Origin: Pseudomonas anguilliseptica
GTDB lineage: Bacteria; Pseudomonadota; Gammaproteobacteria; Pseudomonadales; Pseudomonadaceae
NCBI RefSeq assembly: GCF_900105355.1
Contig: NZ_FNSC01000001.1
Span: 868,001 to 932,000 of the forward strand
DNA: 64,000 nucleotides
Direction of reading: 5' to 3'
In this document: positions 9,931 through 21,539 of the stretch, piece after piece
Layout of the letters: every line of letters starts with the position of its first letter
Numbering within the stretch: position 1 is the first letter of the stretch
Position numbers and translations under genes: made by a program
The notes under the pieces: model-generated
The model's input: the letters and a program-made list of their open reading frames with translations, nothing else
The model's database searches: none
What the model was told of the DNA's origin: nothing

Positions 9931-10796
9931 TGTTCAATCTCATTTATGACTGTTGCGCCTGGCAGCCGTGGTTCGGCTGCCGCAAAAAATCGTTTATGCC
10001 GTGCCACCGGCATGCGCTGGCGGATCGCCGCCTGTTCGGCCGCATCACGCTCGGCCAGCAGTACGCCCGACCCCTGCGGCAGTTCGGCAAGCACGCGCCC
10101 CCAAGGGTCGACCAGCTCCGAATGGCCAAAGGTCTCGCGCCCACCTGGATGAGTACCGCCCTGCCCGGCCGCCAGCACATAGCACTGGGTTTCGATGGCC
10201 CGTGCACGGGTCAATATCTGCCAATGCGCTGCGCCGGTAACCGCAGTAAATGCCGCCGGCACGCTGATCAGCTCCGCTCCCTCAGCGCGTAGAGCGCTGT
10301 ACAGTTCAGGAAAGCGCAGGTCATAACACACCGTCATGCCCAACCGCCCAACCGGTGTATCGGCTACCACCACCCGGCTGCCGAAGGCGTAATCATCAGA
10401 CTCGCGATAGCGGCCGTGGCTGTCGCTGACATCCACATCAAACAGGTGCAGCTTGTCATAGCGGGCCACGCGCTGGCCGGCATTATCGATCAGCAGCGAG
10501 CAGGCGTGAGCCTTGGTGTCGGGCTCGCCATCCGGCGGTAAGGCCAAGGTGCCTGCGACTATCCACAGACCCAGGTCGCGAGCAGTTTGCTGCAGCCAGG
10601 GCAGAATCGGCCCCTCACCCAGCGCTTCGGCACGCCCCAGCGCGGCCTGATCACGCCGGCCCATGGCGGCGAAATTTTCCGGCAGCACCGCCAGCCGCGC
10701 ACCTTGCTCAGCGGCCTGCTCGAGCAACTGCCGAGCCTGCGCCAGATTGGCCAGTACATCGGCCTGGCTGACCATTTGAATGACTGCGAAGGTCAT
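9927..10796 (-). CDS. Carbon-nitrogen hydrolase (nitrilase/omega-amidase superfamily)
   Basis: This 289-residue protein has the full nitrilase-superfamily Glu-Lys-Cys triad: Glu40 in [11 protein letters not shown], Lys115 in [10 protein letters not shown] and Cys157 in [12 protein letters not shown]. Those contexts fit the Nit1/Nit2 branch, which includes deaminated-glutathione amidases and omega-amidases acting on alpha-ketoglutaramate. The exact substrate cannot be read from sequence. It overlaps tldD by four bases and lies 85 bases after yhdP in the same direction, in the conserved yhdP-nitrilase-tldD order. Confidence 0.9.
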   Translation of the reverse strand: MTFAVIQMVSQADVLANLAQARQLLEQAAEQGARLAVLPENFAAMGRRDQAALGRAEALGEGPILPWLQQTARDLGLWIVAGTLALPPDGEPDTKAHACSLLIDNAGQRVARYDKLHLFDVDVSDSHGRYRESDDYAFGSRVVVADTPVGRLGMTVCYDLRFPELYSALRAEGAELISVPAAFTAVTGAAHWQILTRARAIETQCYVLAAGQGGTHPGGRETFGHSELVDPWGRVLAELPQGSGVLLAERDAAEQAAIRQRMPVARHKRFFAAAEPRLPGATVINEIEQ

Positions 10797-10881
10797 GACT
10801 GCCTTTATCTCAATGCCGGTATGGCTTCAGCTTACAAGCCATACCGGCAGACTGCACGGCTGCATATCAGCCGCGCGGGGA

Positions 10882-13800
10882 TTACTGAGGTTTTTCGAAG
10901 GGTTTGTCGAAGCTGATATCTGGGTTCTGCCAGGCGCCCTTGACGTCGTACTGCACACTGGCAAAGCGCGCCACGCGGTCACCCAAGAGCTTATCGGCAA
11001 TAAACAGCGCCCCGCCGATGGCCGGTGCACCGACTATCAGCGCAGCCAGTGGCAGGTTGTTGGTCACCGGCAAGGTCACCAATAACTTGGCATCAATCCG
11101 ATCATTGGCCATATCCAGGGTGCCATTGAGTTCCAGATTGCTCGACGGCCCGGTCAGGGTGATTGGCTCGCGAGTAACGAAGACGCCGTTATCAGCTACC
11201 AGCAACCCCTTGACCCGGTCATAACTCAAGCCTTTGCCGAGCAGATCGGAGAAGTCCAAACGCAGGCGCCGGCCAATAGAGTTGAAGTTCAGCAGACCAA
11301 ATACGCGCAACGCCGACGCGGGCCCCTCCACCTCAGAGAACTGACCTTTGCGCAGCGAGGCATCCAGCGTGCCGCTGAAACGTTTCAGGCCGAACCAGGC
11401 AGGCGAGCCTGGCCAATTACCATCAACATCCATATGAAATTCGCGGCTGCTGGCGGTCGGCGCAAAGCCCCAGGCGATCAACACATCGGCCAGATCGGCG
11501 CCTTCCATGCGTCCCTTGTAGCTCGTGCGCACGCCACTTGCGGCGTTTAGCCAGGTGGCGCGGCCGCCAATCTTCAGGCCTTTGAGATTGAGGTCCAACT
11601 CACTGAAATGCACACCGGAGTTGACCGGGCGCGCCTTGAGTGCCCAACTGCCTAGCGGCTCAATGCCCTGATAGACCTCGGCAATACGCACGTCCAGCGC
11701 CGGGAAGCTGCTCGGATCGACACTTGCCAGCGGATCAGGGGCCTCGACCACTGGTTCGCCTGCGGCCTTCTTCTCTGCCGCCGGGAAGCGCAGATAGTCG
11801 AGCGTCAGCGCAATCGGCAGCTCACGGGCATCCGGCAAGCCGACCTGGCCTTTGAGCTGCGGGCTGTCGAGGCTGACCGCCCAGGTTGCGGCATCGCGCT
11901 TAAGTGCCACGTCCAGCGCATCCAGGCTGATGCCAAAGCCGGTGAAGCGGCCGATGCGCAACTGGGCATCCTTGAACAGCCGCTGCGCATCACCGATTGG
12001 CACGCTGGCATAGGGCTGCAATACCTGCTGCCAGGCCGACCAGTCCAACTCTGCCACGCGCCCGCGCAGACGCAAGCCCTGACTGGTGGGCAGGCTGGCC
12101 GGGCCGTCAGCCAGGCGAATCTCGCCACGCCCCTGGTTGAACTGGCCGGGGCTGGCGGCGAAGGTCAGGCTCAGCAACTCGGCGTAATCCAGCCAGTAGC
12201 GCTGCTCACGGCTCCCCAAGGTCATGCGCCATTGCGTCGCGCGCTCCTCGGCAGCGGTCTTGCCGAACGGCGCCGGCAACGCCAGCGTCGCGCCTTTAAG
12301 GCTGGAATTGACCAGCATCTGACTGTCGGCGCCGTCCAGGGTCAGACTGAGGCTATATGGCAGGTTGCCACTGACCGGCAGCGGCTGAGTCACGCCCAGC
12401 CAGGTACTCAGCTCCTTGACGGCGATCTGCCCATTGGCCTCGATGCGGCTGCGCGCTTTGCCGCGCGCACCCTCGGCCAGGGCCTTGGCACGTACTGCGT
12501 GCCCCAGCACCTGGGCGCGAATATCCGGAGCACTGAGCCCACTGGCGGTGTTGTAGCGGAATGCGCCCTTTAGCTGACTGAATTGCAGCGGCGGACTAGG
12601 CAGGCTGAGCTGCGCGCTTTCAGTCGCGAAATCCACCACCACTGCCGGAGCCAAGCCCTTGCGCAGCGGCAGATCGAGCTTGAGCTTGCCAGCCAGCGCC
12701 CCTGCGCCAGTCCAGCCTGCGAAAGTCTCTGCGGTGCCAATCGGGGTCTGCTGCAGGATATGCAGGGCATCATCCACGTTGCTGATCAGGTCACTGGTCA
12801 ACAGTAGTCGCGGCGGCTGACCCGGCAACGAAGTGGCAATCAGCGCCTGGGCATTGCTCACCTGGCTATCGAGGATACGCCCTTCAGCCAGTTCGACGCG
12901 CACACCGCTGTCCTCGATCAACACCTTGCCACGGCCCTTGCGCAGCGACGGCCAACCGGGCTGAAAGGCCAGCTCCGCGTCATGCACGGCGAAGAACAGA
13001 CTGATGCTGCGCGAGGCATTTTCCGCGCCCTTGTTCAGCGAGCCCTGGTACTGGAAATAGCCTTCATCAACCGCGCCACCACGGATGGCACTTTTCAGCC
13101 AGGCATCCAGATCGGCACTCATTCCCGGCGCGCGACTTGGCAGGTATTTCTCGGTGAAACGCGCATCGCCGTTACGCAGACCGACGCGCAGGTCCATATA
13201 GTCTTCTTGCGTCGGGTCGAAGCGCAGGCGAATCAGGAAATCACCAGCGGCCGACCCCTCCTCACCCAGTACCTGCAGATACGGGCTGCGCAGGGTGAAG
13301 GCCTCCTCATTTATCTGCCAAGTCAGCAGGGCATTGGCTTTCTGGTAGTGCCAGGGTTTGGGAAACAGAGTGTCGAGGTGCAGGGAAAAGTCTTCGCTAT
13401 CGACGCGCAGTTCACCCTGGCTTAGATCACCACTGACACTGCCACTGACATTCTCTGCGGCAGGCGAGCCGTGCCATGCAGCAAAGCCGATGCGCTCCAG
13501 ATTGGCCGAGAACTGCAGACGCTTGCTATCGGTCAGGCGCGGCCGGTAGTCGAGCTGAATATTGCGTAGCGCGCCATGCGGCTTGAGCTGCTCAAGCAAT
13601 GCCAGAGCTTTTTCCGGCAATGGCGCAAGCCCCGCCACCAGAGGCTGCAGCGGCGCCAAGTCGATGTGATCAGCATTCAGCAGCCATTGCTCTTGCACTT
13701 CTGTGTTTTCCGCCTGCTGGGTCAGCGCCAGGCGCACTTCGCCCCAGCGCTGCTCGCCACGGCTGAAGGCCAGGTCATCCAGCACCAGCTTGAAACCGAG

Positions 13801-14715
13801 ATCGGTACGGCTGAAATAGGCATTCAGCGCCAGATTACTCAGCTCTGCCGACTCGCGCTCGGCGTAGCCGGCCTTGAGCTGCGGCACGTGTAGACGGCTA
13901 ACAGCACGCTGCACGCCGCCCTTAGCCCAACTCAGCCAGACCTCACCACCCAGCTGCAACTGCTCAAGCCGCCATTGCGCCAATAGGCTCGCCGGCATCC
14001 AGGCAGCCCAATCGCTCTGAGGCAGGCTCAAGTACAGCTCGGCTTCGGCCTCTTGCCAGCGTTTGGCATTGATCCGCGTGCGCAACTGCAGGGCCAGCGG
14101 CTGGCCATCGGGCAACAGCAAACGGCCATCCAGACGCTGTCGAGCGCTGCCGTTGCGCAGCGTGAGGTTTACATAGGTCAAGGTTCGCGCGGGGTGATCG
14201 AAGGCCTGCACGGTCACCTGGCTGTTAAACAGCGACAGGCGCTTGACCATCTGCGACTGCGTCAGCACCTGATTCAGGTCGAGCGGCGCCCGATCACTGC
14301 GTTGCGGCAAGCCCTTGAGCGACCAACGACCGTCCTCGCTCTGCTGCACCACCAGCTGCACGCCATCCAGCTCAAGCCGGGCGATGCGCAACTGCCGCGC
14401 CAACAGGCTGGCCAGTACATCCGGCACCACGCGCACCTGATCCAGCTGCAAGGCACCAGCCCCCTCACCGACCGCCACATCATGCGCAGTCAGCACCGGG
14501 GAGAAGCCTTGCCAGAGCCCTTCCAGCGCACCGATCTGCACCGGCATGGCCAGCGCTTCACGAGCCTTGTCTTCGGCTTCCAGGCGGTATTCGGCGACCA
14601 GCGGCACAAGCTCGCGGCCAAGGCTGACATACAGCGCCGCCAATACCAGCGTCAAAGCACATAGCCCCAATGCCATACGCAGCAGCAGGGTAACCCAGCG
14701 CGTCAACGCTGCCAT
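10882..14715 (-). CDS. yhdP: AsmA-like envelope phospholipid-transport protein YhdP
   Basis: YhdP is a very large AsmA-family protein anchored in the inner membrane. With TamB and YdbH it forms the bridges that carry phospholipids to the outer membrane. The 1277-residue protein starts with a transmembrane helix (residues 8-30) followed by a long periplasmic beta-rich region, the expected length and layout. The C-terminal DUF3971/AsmA-like part contains RLRLDFSDLLGKGLSYD and the hydrophobic LPLAALIVGAPAIGGALF stretch near the end. It is preceded by rng at 31 bases and followed by the nitrilase gene. Confidence 0.94.
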   Translation of the reverse strand: MAALTRWVTLLLRMALGLCALTLVLAALYVSLGRELVPLVAEYRLEAEDKAREALAMPVQIGALEGLWQGFSPVLTAHDVAVGEGAGALQLDQVRVVPDVLASLLARQLRIARLELDGVQLVVQQSEDGRWSLKGLPQRSDRAPLDLNQVLTQSQMVKRLSLFNSQVTVQAFDHPARTLTYVNLTLRNGSARQRLDGRLLLPDGQPLALQLRTRINAKRWQEAEAELYLSLPQSDWAAWMPASLLAQWRLEQLQLGGEVWLSWAKGGVQRAVSRLHVPQLKAGYAERESAELSNLALNAYFSRTDLGFKLVLDDLAFSRGEQRWGEVRLALTQQAENTEVQEQWLLNADHIDLAPLQPLVAGLAPLPEKALALLEQLKPHGALRNIQLDYRPRLTDSKRLQFSANLERIGFAAWHGSPAAENVSGSVSGDLSQGELRVDSEDFSLHLDTLFPKPWHYQKANALLTWQINEEAFTLRSPYLQVLGEEGSAAGDFLIRLRFDPTQEDYMDLRVGLRNGDARFTEKYLPSRAPGMSADLDAWLKSAIRGGAVDEGYFQYQGSLNKGAENASRSISLFFAVHDAELAFQPGWPSLRKGRGKVLIEDSGVRVELAEGRILDSQVSNAQALIATSLPGQPPRLLLTSDLISNVDDALHILQQTPIGTAETFAGWTGAGALAGKLKLDLPLRKGLAPAVVVDFATESAQLSLPSPPLQFSQLKGAFRYNTASGLSAPDIRAQVLGHAVRAKALAEGARGKARSRIEANGQIAVKELSTWLGVTQPLPVSGNLPYSLSLTLDGADSQMLVNSSLKGATLALPAPFGKTAAEERATQWRMTLGSREQRYWLDYAELLSLTFAASPGQFNQGRGEIRLADGPASLPTSQGLRLRGRVAELDWSAWQQVLQPYASVPIGDAQRLFKDAQLRIGRFTGFGISLDALDVALKRDAATWAVSLDSPQLKGQVGLPDARELPIALTLDYLRFPAAEKKAAGEPVVEAPDPLASVDPSSFPALDVRIAEVYQGIEPLGSWALKARPVNSGVHFSELDLNLKGLKIGGRATWLNAASGVRTSYKGRMEGADLADVLIAWGFAPTASSREFHMDVDGNWPGSPAWFGLKRFSGTLDASLRKGQFSEVEGPASALRVFGLLNFNSIGRRLRLDFSDLLGKGLSYDRVKGLLVADNGVFVTREPITLTGPSSNLELNGTLDMANDRIDAKLLVTLPVTNNLPLAALIVGAPAIGGALFIADKLLGDRVARFASVQYDVKGAWQNPDISFDKPFEKPQ

Positions 14716-14746
14716 TCAGTTCACGTCCAGGCGATAAGCGCGCATA

Positions 14747-16204
14747 TCAGAGCAACACCACATCGTACTGCTCCTGGGAATACATGGTTTCAACCTGGAA
14801 CTTGATGGTGCGGCCAATAAAGGCTTCGAGATCGGCGACGTTACCCGACTCTTCATCGAGCAGGCGGTCGACCACTTTCTGATTGGCCAGCACGCGATAA
14901 CCTTCCGGCTGATAGGCCCGCGCCTCGCGCAGAATTTCGCGGAAGACTTCGTAGCAGGTGGTCTCCGCCGTTTTCAGCTTGCCACGCCCCTGGCAGGCGC
15001 TGCATGGTTCGCAGAGCACCTGCTCGAGACTTTCGCGGGTGCGCTTGCGGGTCATCTGCACCAGGCCCAGCTCGGTGATGCCGATGATATTGGTCTTGGC
15101 ATGGTCACGCTCCAGCTGCTTCTCCAGGGTGCGCAGAACCTGGCGCTGGTGCTCTTCATCTTCCATGTCGATAAAGTCGATGATGATGATCCCGCCGATA
15201 TTGCGCAGGCGCAGCTGCCGGGCAATCGCGGTGGCGGCTTCCAGGTTGGTCTTGAAGATGGTTTCTTCCAGCGTGCGATGGCCGACGAACGCGCCGGTAT
15301 TCACATCGATGGTACTCATCGCCTCGGCCGGATCGATGATCAGGTACCCGCCGGACTTGAGCGGCACCTTGCGCTCCAGGGCCTTCTGGATTTCATCCTC
15401 GACGCCATACAGATCGAAGATCGGCCGCTCACCGGGATAGTGCTCCAGGCGGTCGGCGATTTCCGGCATCAACTCATCGACGAACTGGGTGATCTTGCCG
15501 AAAGTCTCCCGCGAGTCGACGCGAATCTTCTCGATCTTCGGGTTGACCAGGTCACGCAGGGTGCGCAGCGCCAGGGACAAATCCTCGTAGATCACCAACG
15601 GCGTAGGACCAACTTTCATCTGCGTGGCAATCTGCTCCCACAGACGGCGCAGGTAACGGATGTCGGCAAGGATTTCATCCGCACCAGCGCCATCAGCCGC
15701 CGTACGCAGGATAAAACCGCCGCTTTCCTCGATACCTTCGGCCGCCACGCAATCGGCCACCACCTGCTTCAGGCGCTCGCGCTCGGCTTCGTCCTCGATC
15801 TTCAGCGAGATGCCAACGTGGGCCGTGCGCGGCATATACACCAGATAGCGCGAAGGGATCGACAGCTGGGTGGTCAGGCGCGCGCCCTTGCTGCCAATCG
15901 GGTCCTTGGTGACCTGCACCACCAGGCTCTGGCCTTCATGCACCAGGGCGCTGATGCTTTCCACGGCTGGGCCTTCGCGGCTGGAGATCTCCGCGGCATG
16001 AATAAACGCCGCACGCTCCAGGCCGATATCGATAAAGGCCGCCTGCATGCCCGGCAGCACGCGCACCACCTTGCCCTTGTAGATATTGCCGACGATGCCA
16101 CGCTTCTGCGTGCGCTCAACGTGCACTTCCTGCAATACGCCGTTTTCCACCACCGCCACGCGCGATTCCATCGGCGTGATGTTGATCAGGATCTCTTCAC
16201 TCAT
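14747..16204 (-). CDS. rng: Ribonuclease G
   Basis: RNase G is an endonuclease of the RNase E/G family that matures the 16S rRNA 5' end and degrades some mRNAs. The 485-residue protein has an N-terminal S1 domain (from about residue 35; GNIYKGKVVRVLPGMQAAF). The catalytic DNase I-like region has the metal-binding aspartates in TIDVNTGAFVG and IIIIDFIDMED. The zinc-link cysteines stand in CEPCSACQGRG. It lacks the long C-terminal scaffold of RNase E. It lies between maf and yhdP, the conserved context downstream of mreBCD. Confidence 0.97.
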   Translation of the reverse strand: MSEEILINITPMESRVAVVENGVLQEVHVERTQKRGIVGNIYKGKVVRVLPGMQAAFIDIGLERAAFIHAAEISSREGPAVESISALVHEGQSLVVQVTKDPIGSKGARLTTQLSIPSRYLVYMPRTAHVGISLKIEDEAERERLKQVVADCVAAEGIEESGGFILRTAADGAGADEILADIRYLRRLWEQIATQMKVGPTPLVIYEDLSLALRTLRDLVNPKIEKIRVDSRETFGKITQFVDELMPEIADRLEHYPGERPIFDLYGVEDEIQKALERKVPLKSGGYLIIDPAEAMSTIDVNTGAFVGHRTLEETIFKTNLEAATAIARQLRLRNIGGIIIIDFIDMEDEEHQRQVLRTLEKQLERDHAKTNIIGITELGLVQMTRKRTRESLEQVLCEPCSACQGRGKLKTAETTCYEVFREILREARAYQPEGYRVLANQKVVDRLLDEESGNVADLEAFIGRTIKFQVETMYSQEQYDVVLL

Positions 16205-16265
16205 GCGCTCATCTCTTCTGAGATAAAGCTGAAAGCCCAGGGACTGCGCCGATAATGGCGGTCAC

Positions 16266-16886
16266 TCACCCGCGACCCGCAACCTCTTGACTGTGATCTG
16301 ACAGCGACTGCCAGCACGGAATAGCAAATTCTGCGAGCAACGCAGCAGTTTCACACAGCGGCAACCCCACCACTGCCGAATAACTGCCTTGCAACTGGCT
16401 GACAAACACTGCGGCCAGGCCCTGAATACCGTAACACCCGGCCTTGTCCTGCGGCTCGCCGCTGGCCCAGTAGGCCTCGACTTCGACCTGAGTCAACGCG
16501 CGGAAGGTTACCTGGCTTGTGACCACCCGCGACTCCAGCCGTTCGCGACTGACCAGCGCCACGGCCGTCAGCACCTGATGGCTACGTCCGGACAGAGCAT
16601 TCAAAGTCGCCAACGCATCGTCGCGGTCGACAGGCTTGCCGAGAATCCGCCCATCGAGCACCACCGCCGTATCGGCGCCGAGCACCACGGCATCCGCAGT
16701 ATCGCTCAATGCAGCCAGCCCGGCTTGCGCCTTGGCGCGAGCCAGTCGCTCTACATAGGCGATTGGCGACTCATCTGGCAATGCATTTTCATCGACGGGG
16801 GCGATTTGCGTGAGGAAGGGCACAGCAACTTGCGTCAACAGTTCACGCCGACGCGGCGATCCGGAGGCGAGATAGAGGGTGGCCAT
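16266..16886 (-). CDS. maf: Maf-family nucleoside triphosphate pyrophosphatase (YhdE type)
   Basis: Maf proteins hydrolyse modified or canonical nucleoside triphosphates (dTTP/UTP for the YhdE branch) and have been linked to septum control. The 206-residue protein begins with the Maf signature [12 protein letters not shown] and carries conserved acidic and lysine residues in [18 protein letters not shown]. The C-terminal extension ([11 protein letters not shown]) is a few residues longer than usual. It sits between mreD and rng, as in many gammaproteobacteria. The subfamily is inferred from this context. Confidence 0.93.
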   Translation of the reverse strand: MATLYLASGSPRRRELLTQVAVPFLTQIAPVDENALPDESPIAYVERLARAKAQAGLAALSDTADAVVLGADTAVVLDGRILGKPVDRDDALATLNALSGRSHQVLTAVALVSRERLESRVVTSQVTFRALTQVEVEAYWASGEPQDKAGCYGIQGLAAVFVSQLQGSYSAVVGLPLCETAALLAEFAIPCWQSLSDHSQEVAGRG

Positions 16887-16931
16887 GCTGACTTCTCCCT
16901 GTCGGATAAACGCAAGGCCCAGCGGCCTCGC

Positions 16932-17417
16932 TTAATTGACGCCCAGACGCTGATGCAGCCCGCGCCGCAACGTGCAGACCCAGGGCCAGAGCAAGGCGCT
17001 GACCAGCGCCGGCAAGACAAACGCCAGGGTTGGCGGGCGACTGCCGGTCAAGGCGTTCAACCACAGCTGCACCAGCTGCGCCAGACCGAACACCACCATT
17101 AGCACGGTACTTTGCTGCCACATGGGGAACATGCGCAAACGCTGATGCAGAGTCAGCACCAGAAAGGTAATCAGGGTCAGGATCAGTGCATTCTGACCCA
17201 GCAAACTGCCATTCAGCACATCTGCCAACAAGCCAATGACCCAGGCCGTGGTCATACCCACGCGATGCGGCAACGCCAGCACCCAGTAGGTCAGAAACAG
17301 CGCCAACCAAAGCGGTCGGCCCAGTTCCATGAACTTGGGCATGCTCGACACGCTAAGCAGCAGCGCCAGGGAAAACGTCAACCAGACCACCCAGATATTG
17401 CTTGATCGTGCGGCCAT
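16932..17417 (-). CDS. mreD: Rod shape-determining protein MreD
   Basis: MreD is an inner-membrane component of the elongasome that couples the MreB filament to peptidoglycan synthesis. The 161-residue protein is strongly hydrophobic with about five to six membrane helices (from NIWVVWLTFSLALLLSV to PPTLAFVLPALVSALLWPW). Its start codon overlaps the end of mreC by one base. It is the last of the three shape genes, 45 bases before maf. Confidence 0.94.
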   Translation of the reverse strand: MAARSSNIWVVWLTFSLALLLSVSSMPKFMELGRPLWLALFLTYWVLALPHRVGMTTAWVIGLLADVLNGSLLGQNALILTLITFLVLTLHQRLRMFPMWQQSTVLMVVFGLAQLVQLWLNALTGSRPPTLAFVLPALVSALLWPWVCTLRRGLHQRLGVN

Positions 17418-18346
17418 TATTGCGCTGCCTCCGGCGGATTGGCGGGCGCCACTGGCGCGTCAGCCGCAGGTTGCGAGGGTTGCGCCTGCTGCAGAATTTC
17501 ACGATCCAGGGCTTCCTGCGCCTGCGCCTGCGCCGATTCGGTCGCGCGCTGCTCCGGCGTACGCGGATCAGTAAACACCAGCAGCATGTAGCGACTGCGG
17601 TTCAACGTAGCGGTGGGCACCGCACGAACAATCGCAAAAGGCTGGCCAGAGTCGTGGATCACCTCGGAAACCATGGCCACCGGATAACCGGCCGGGAAGC
17701 GCTGACCGAGACCGGAACTGACCAGCAGATCACCTTCCTTGATATCCGCCGTATCGGCAACATGGCGCAACTCCAGACGTTCCGGGTTACCGGTACCGCT
17801 GGCGATGGCGCGTAAGCCATTGCGATTGACCTGCACGGGAATGCTGTGGGTGGTGTCCGTCAATAACAACACCCGCGAGGTGTAGGGCATGACCTCGACC
17901 ACCTGGCCCATCAGGCCACGGGCATCCAACACTGGCTGGCCCAGAACTACGCCGTCCTTCTCACCTTTGTCGATCAGGATGCGGTGGGTAAAGGGGTTGG
18001 GATCGATACCAATCAGCTCGGTGGCCAGCACTTCGTCATCGACCAGGGCGGCCGAATTGAGCAGCTCGCGCAGACGCACGTTCTGCTCGGTGAGGGCTGC
18101 GAGCTTCTGCAGGCGGCGCTGCATCATCAGCTGCTCAGCCTTGAGCCTCTCGTTCTCGGCGGTCAGCTCGCTGCGCGTGCTGAGTTCCTGAGTCGCGCTC
18201 TCCCATACCCGCACCGGCAAGCGACCGACCCAGTAAACCGGCTCGACAATCAGACCCAGCTGCGCGCGCAGCGGCTGCAACAGAGTGAAGCGCGCATCGA
18301 CCACCATCAGCGCAGCCGACAGCACAGTGAACACCAGTAGGCGCAC
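17417..18346 (-). CDS. mreC: Rod shape-determining protein MreC
   Basis: MreC is the periplasmic scaffold of the elongasome, anchored by one N-terminal helix (RLLVFTVLSAALMVVD), with a coiled coil (about residues 45-90) and a beta-barrel domain. The GTG at 18346 gives a 309-residue protein. The coding sequence almost certainly begins further upstream: codons reading PIKPLFAKGPSLG continue in frame, and GAGGAG at 18389-18394 points to a non-ATG start near 18382 (ATC) or 18388 (CTG). I keep the GTG as the shortest safe start. The C-terminal tail is Gln/Ala/Pro-rich. It follows mreB across a terminator-like hairpin. Confidence 0.9.
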   Translation of the reverse strand: MRLLVFTVLSAALMVVDARFTLLQPLRAQLGLIVEPVYWVGRLPVRVWESATQELSTRSELTAENERLKAEQLMMQRRLQKLAALTEQNVRLRELLNSAALVDDEVLATELIGIDPNPFTHRILIDKGEKDGVVLGQPVLDARGLMGQVVEVMPYTSRVLLLTDTTHSIPVQVNRNGLRAIASGTGNPERLELRHVADTADIKEGDLLVSSGLGQRFPAGYPVAMVSEVIHDSGQPFAIVRAVPTATLNRSRYMLLVFTDPRTPEQRATESAQAQAQEALDREILQQAQPSQPAADAPVAPANPPEAAQ

Positions 18347-18410
18347 ACCCAGCGAAGGACCTTTGGCAAATAGTGGTTTGATCGGCAGCTCCTCACAGCG
18401 TCAGGCAGCA

Positions 18411-18448
18411 AAACAAAAGCTGCAAGCGGGGAACCCCGGCTTGCAGCT
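18411..18448 (-). terminator. Terminator/attenuator between mreB and mreC
   Basis: On the minus strand a 10-base stem (AGCTGCAAGC with GCTTGCAGCT) extended by a GGGG/CCCC pair is followed by TTTTGTTT. It lies in the short mreB-mreC gap and should end most mreB transcripts, letting fewer continue into mreCD. Confidence 0.8.
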
Positions 18449-18469
18449 CAAGACTTGGAGCGGTCGCGC

Positions 18470-19519
<1,050 letters not shown>

Positions 19520-19578
19520 CTAGGCAACGCGTGGGTAAAGGCGAAGCGCGGTAAAGGCGCTGCTAAAAAGTGCGGCAA

Positions 19579-19607
19579 ACTCTAACAACGACAGGGATTT
19601 TGAGCAA
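19579..19607 (-). promoter_or_regulatory. Candidate sigma-70 promoter for mreB
   Basis: On the minus strand TTGCTC (19602-19607) and TAGAGT (19579-19584) are spaced by 17 bases, about 70 bases before the mreB ATG. The 266-base mreB-gatC gap holds no other gene that I can see. Confidence 0.35.
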
Positions 19608-19773
19608 GGCACCAATATGTTAGATTGCCGGCTTTTCCGGGCTTTAAGGTCCATCATCGCGGCCTTTGACCGCCACCTGTCACGATCTGTTCCCTGCGCA
19701 CCCGTGCATGGCGACCCGTTCACATTTCCAAAGGCGGCCAGCGACTGCGCTGCTTTATATAGGGAGAAACCTG

Positions 19774-20061
19774 ATGGCGCTTGAACGCTCCGACGTGGAG
19801 AAAATCGCTCATCTGGCCCGACTGGGCCTGAATGAAGCCGATATCCCGGCTACCACCGAGACCCTCAATAACATTCTCGGCCTGATCGATCAGATGCAGG
19901 CCGTCAACACCGACGGCATCGAGCCACTGGCTCACCCGCTGGAAGCCACTCAGCGCCTGCGCGCCGACCAGGTCACCGAACACAACCAGCGCGAGGCCTA
20001 TCAGGCTATCGCTCCAGCCGTGGAAAACGGTCTGTACCTGGTTCCGAAAGTCATCGAGTAA
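19774..20061 (+). CDS. gatC: Asp-tRNA(Asn)/Glu-tRNA(Gln) amidotransferase subunit C
   Basis: GatC is the small subunit that wraps around GatA and GatB in the amidotransferase converting mischarged Asp-tRNA(Asn) or Glu-tRNA(Gln) to the correct aminoacyl-tRNA. The start is the ATG at 19774 ([19 protein letters not shown]), with GGGAG eight bases upstream; the frame is open further upstream but without family similarity. The 95-residue protein has the typical [16 protein letters not shown] segment. It is followed at 15 bases by gatA. Confidence 0.97.
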   Translation: MALERSDVEKIAHLARLGLNEADIPATTETLNNILGLIDQMQAVNTDGIEPLAHPLEATQRLRADQVTEHNQREAYQAIAPAVENGLYLVPKVIE

Positions 20062-20076
20062 GGGAAACGCCCAGCC

Positions 20077-21528
20077 ATGCATCAACTGACTCTGGCAGAG
20101 ATCGCCCGCGGACTCGCCGACAAGCAATTTTCCGCCGAAGAGCTGAGCCGCAGCCTGCTGGCGCGCATCAAGCAGCTCGACCCGCAGCTCAACAGCTTTA
20201 TCAGCGTTACCGAGGAGCTTGCGCTGGAGCAAGCCAAAGCGGCCGACGCACGCCGCGCGGCTGGCGAGAGCGGCGCCCTGCTCGGCGCACCGATCGCCCA
20301 CAAGGATCTGTTCTGCACCCAGGATGTACTGACCAGCTGCGGCTCGAAAATCCTCAGCGGTTTCAAGGCCCCGTACAACGCCACGGTGGTGGAGAAGCTC
20401 GCCAGTGCCGGCGCCGTAACCCTGGGCAAGCTGAACATGGACGAATTCGCCATGGGCTCGGCCAACGAATCCAGCCACTACGGCGCGGTGAAAAACCCCT
20501 GGGGCCTGAGCCGCGTCCCCGGCGGCTCCAGCGGTGGTTCGGCCGCTGCAGTGGCCGCACGCCTACTGCCGGCTGCCACCGGCACCGACACCGGCGGTTC
20601 GATCCGCCAACCGGCAGCGCTGACCAACCTCACCGGGATCAAGCCAACCTACGGCCGCGTCTCGCGCTGGGGCATGATCGCCTACGCCTCCAGCCTCGAT
20701 CAGGGCGGCCCACTGGCTCGCACCGCAGAAGACTGCGCCCTGATGCTGCAGGCTATGGCTGGTTTCGACAGCAAGGACAGCACCAGCGTCGATCAGCCGG
20801 TCGACGACTACCTCGCCGCACTAAGCCAGCCCCTGACTGGCCTGCGTATCGGCCTTCCGAAGGAATACTTCGGCGCCGGCCTCGACGCGCGTATCGGTGA
20901 GAAGGTGATGGCCGTGGTCGAAGCGCTGAAAAAGCTCGGCGCGACCGTCAAGGAAATCAGCCTGCCGAATATGCAGCACGCGATTCCGGCCTACTACGTG
21001 ATCGCTCCTGCCGAGGCCAGCAGCAACCTGTCGCGCTTTGACGGCGTGCGCTTTGGCTACCGCTGCGAGAACCCGGTGAACCTCGAAGATCTGTACAAGC
21101 GCTCACGAGGCGAAGGTTTCGGCGCAGAAGTGAAGCGCCGGATTATGGTCGGCACCTATGCGCTGTCCGCCGGTTACTACGACGCCTATTACCTCAAGGC
21201 GCAGAAGATTCGCCGGCTGGTCAAGAACGATTTTGTCGCCGCCTTCAATGACGTCGACGTGATCCTCGGCCCTACCACGCCAAACCTGGCCTGGAAGCTC
21301 GGCGAGAAAAACAACGATCCAGTCGCCGCTTATCTGGAAGACATCTACACCATCACCGCCAACCTGGCCGGCATCCCCGGCCTGTCGATGCCTGCCGGCT
21401 TCGTCGATGGTTTGCCGGTCGGCGTGCAACTGCTCGCCCCTTACTTCCAGGAAAGCCGCCTGCTCAACGTCGCCCACCAGTACCAACAGGTCACTGACTG
21501 GCACACCCACGCACCGAGCGGATTCTGA
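20077..21528 (+). CDS. gatA: Asp/Glu-tRNA amidotransferase subunit A
   Basis: GatA is the amidase subunit that releases ammonia from glutamine for GatB. The amidase-signature catalytic triad is intact in the 483-residue protein: Lys76 in APIAHKDLF, cis-Ser151 in [12 protein letters not shown] and the nucleophile Ser175 in [11 protein letters not shown]. The length is normal. It lies between gatC and gatB with gaps of 15 and 11 bases, forming one operon. Confidence 0.98.
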   Translation: MHQLTLAEIARGLADKQFSAEELSRSLLARIKQLDPQLNSFISVTEELALEQAKAADARRAAGESGALLGAPIAHKDLFCTQDVLTSCGSKILSGFKAPYNATVVEKLASAGAVTLGKLNMDEFAMGSANESSHYGAVKNPWGLSRVPGGSSGGSAAAVAARLLPAATGTDTGGSIRQPAALTNLTGIKPTYGRVSRWGMIAYASSLDQGGPLARTAEDCALMLQAMAGFDSKDSTSVDQPVDDYLAALSQPLTGLRIGLPKEYFGAGLDARIGEKVMAVVEALKKLGATVKEISLPNMQHAIPAYYVIAPAEASSNLSRFDGVRFGYRCENPVNLEDLYKRSRGEGFGAEVKRRIMVGTYALSAGYYDAYYLKAQKIRRLVKNDFVAAFNDVDVILGPTTPNLAWKLGEKNNDPVAAYLEDIYTITANLAGIPGLSMPAGFVDGLPVGVQLLAPYFQESRLLNVAHQYQQVTDWHTHAPSGF

Positions 21529-21539
21529 GGACGACTGAT

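Noticed and set aside
8851..10152. Plus-strand open frame over tldD and the nitrilase gene
   Set aside because: It spans two convincing minus-strand genes and has a composition typical of antisense frames.
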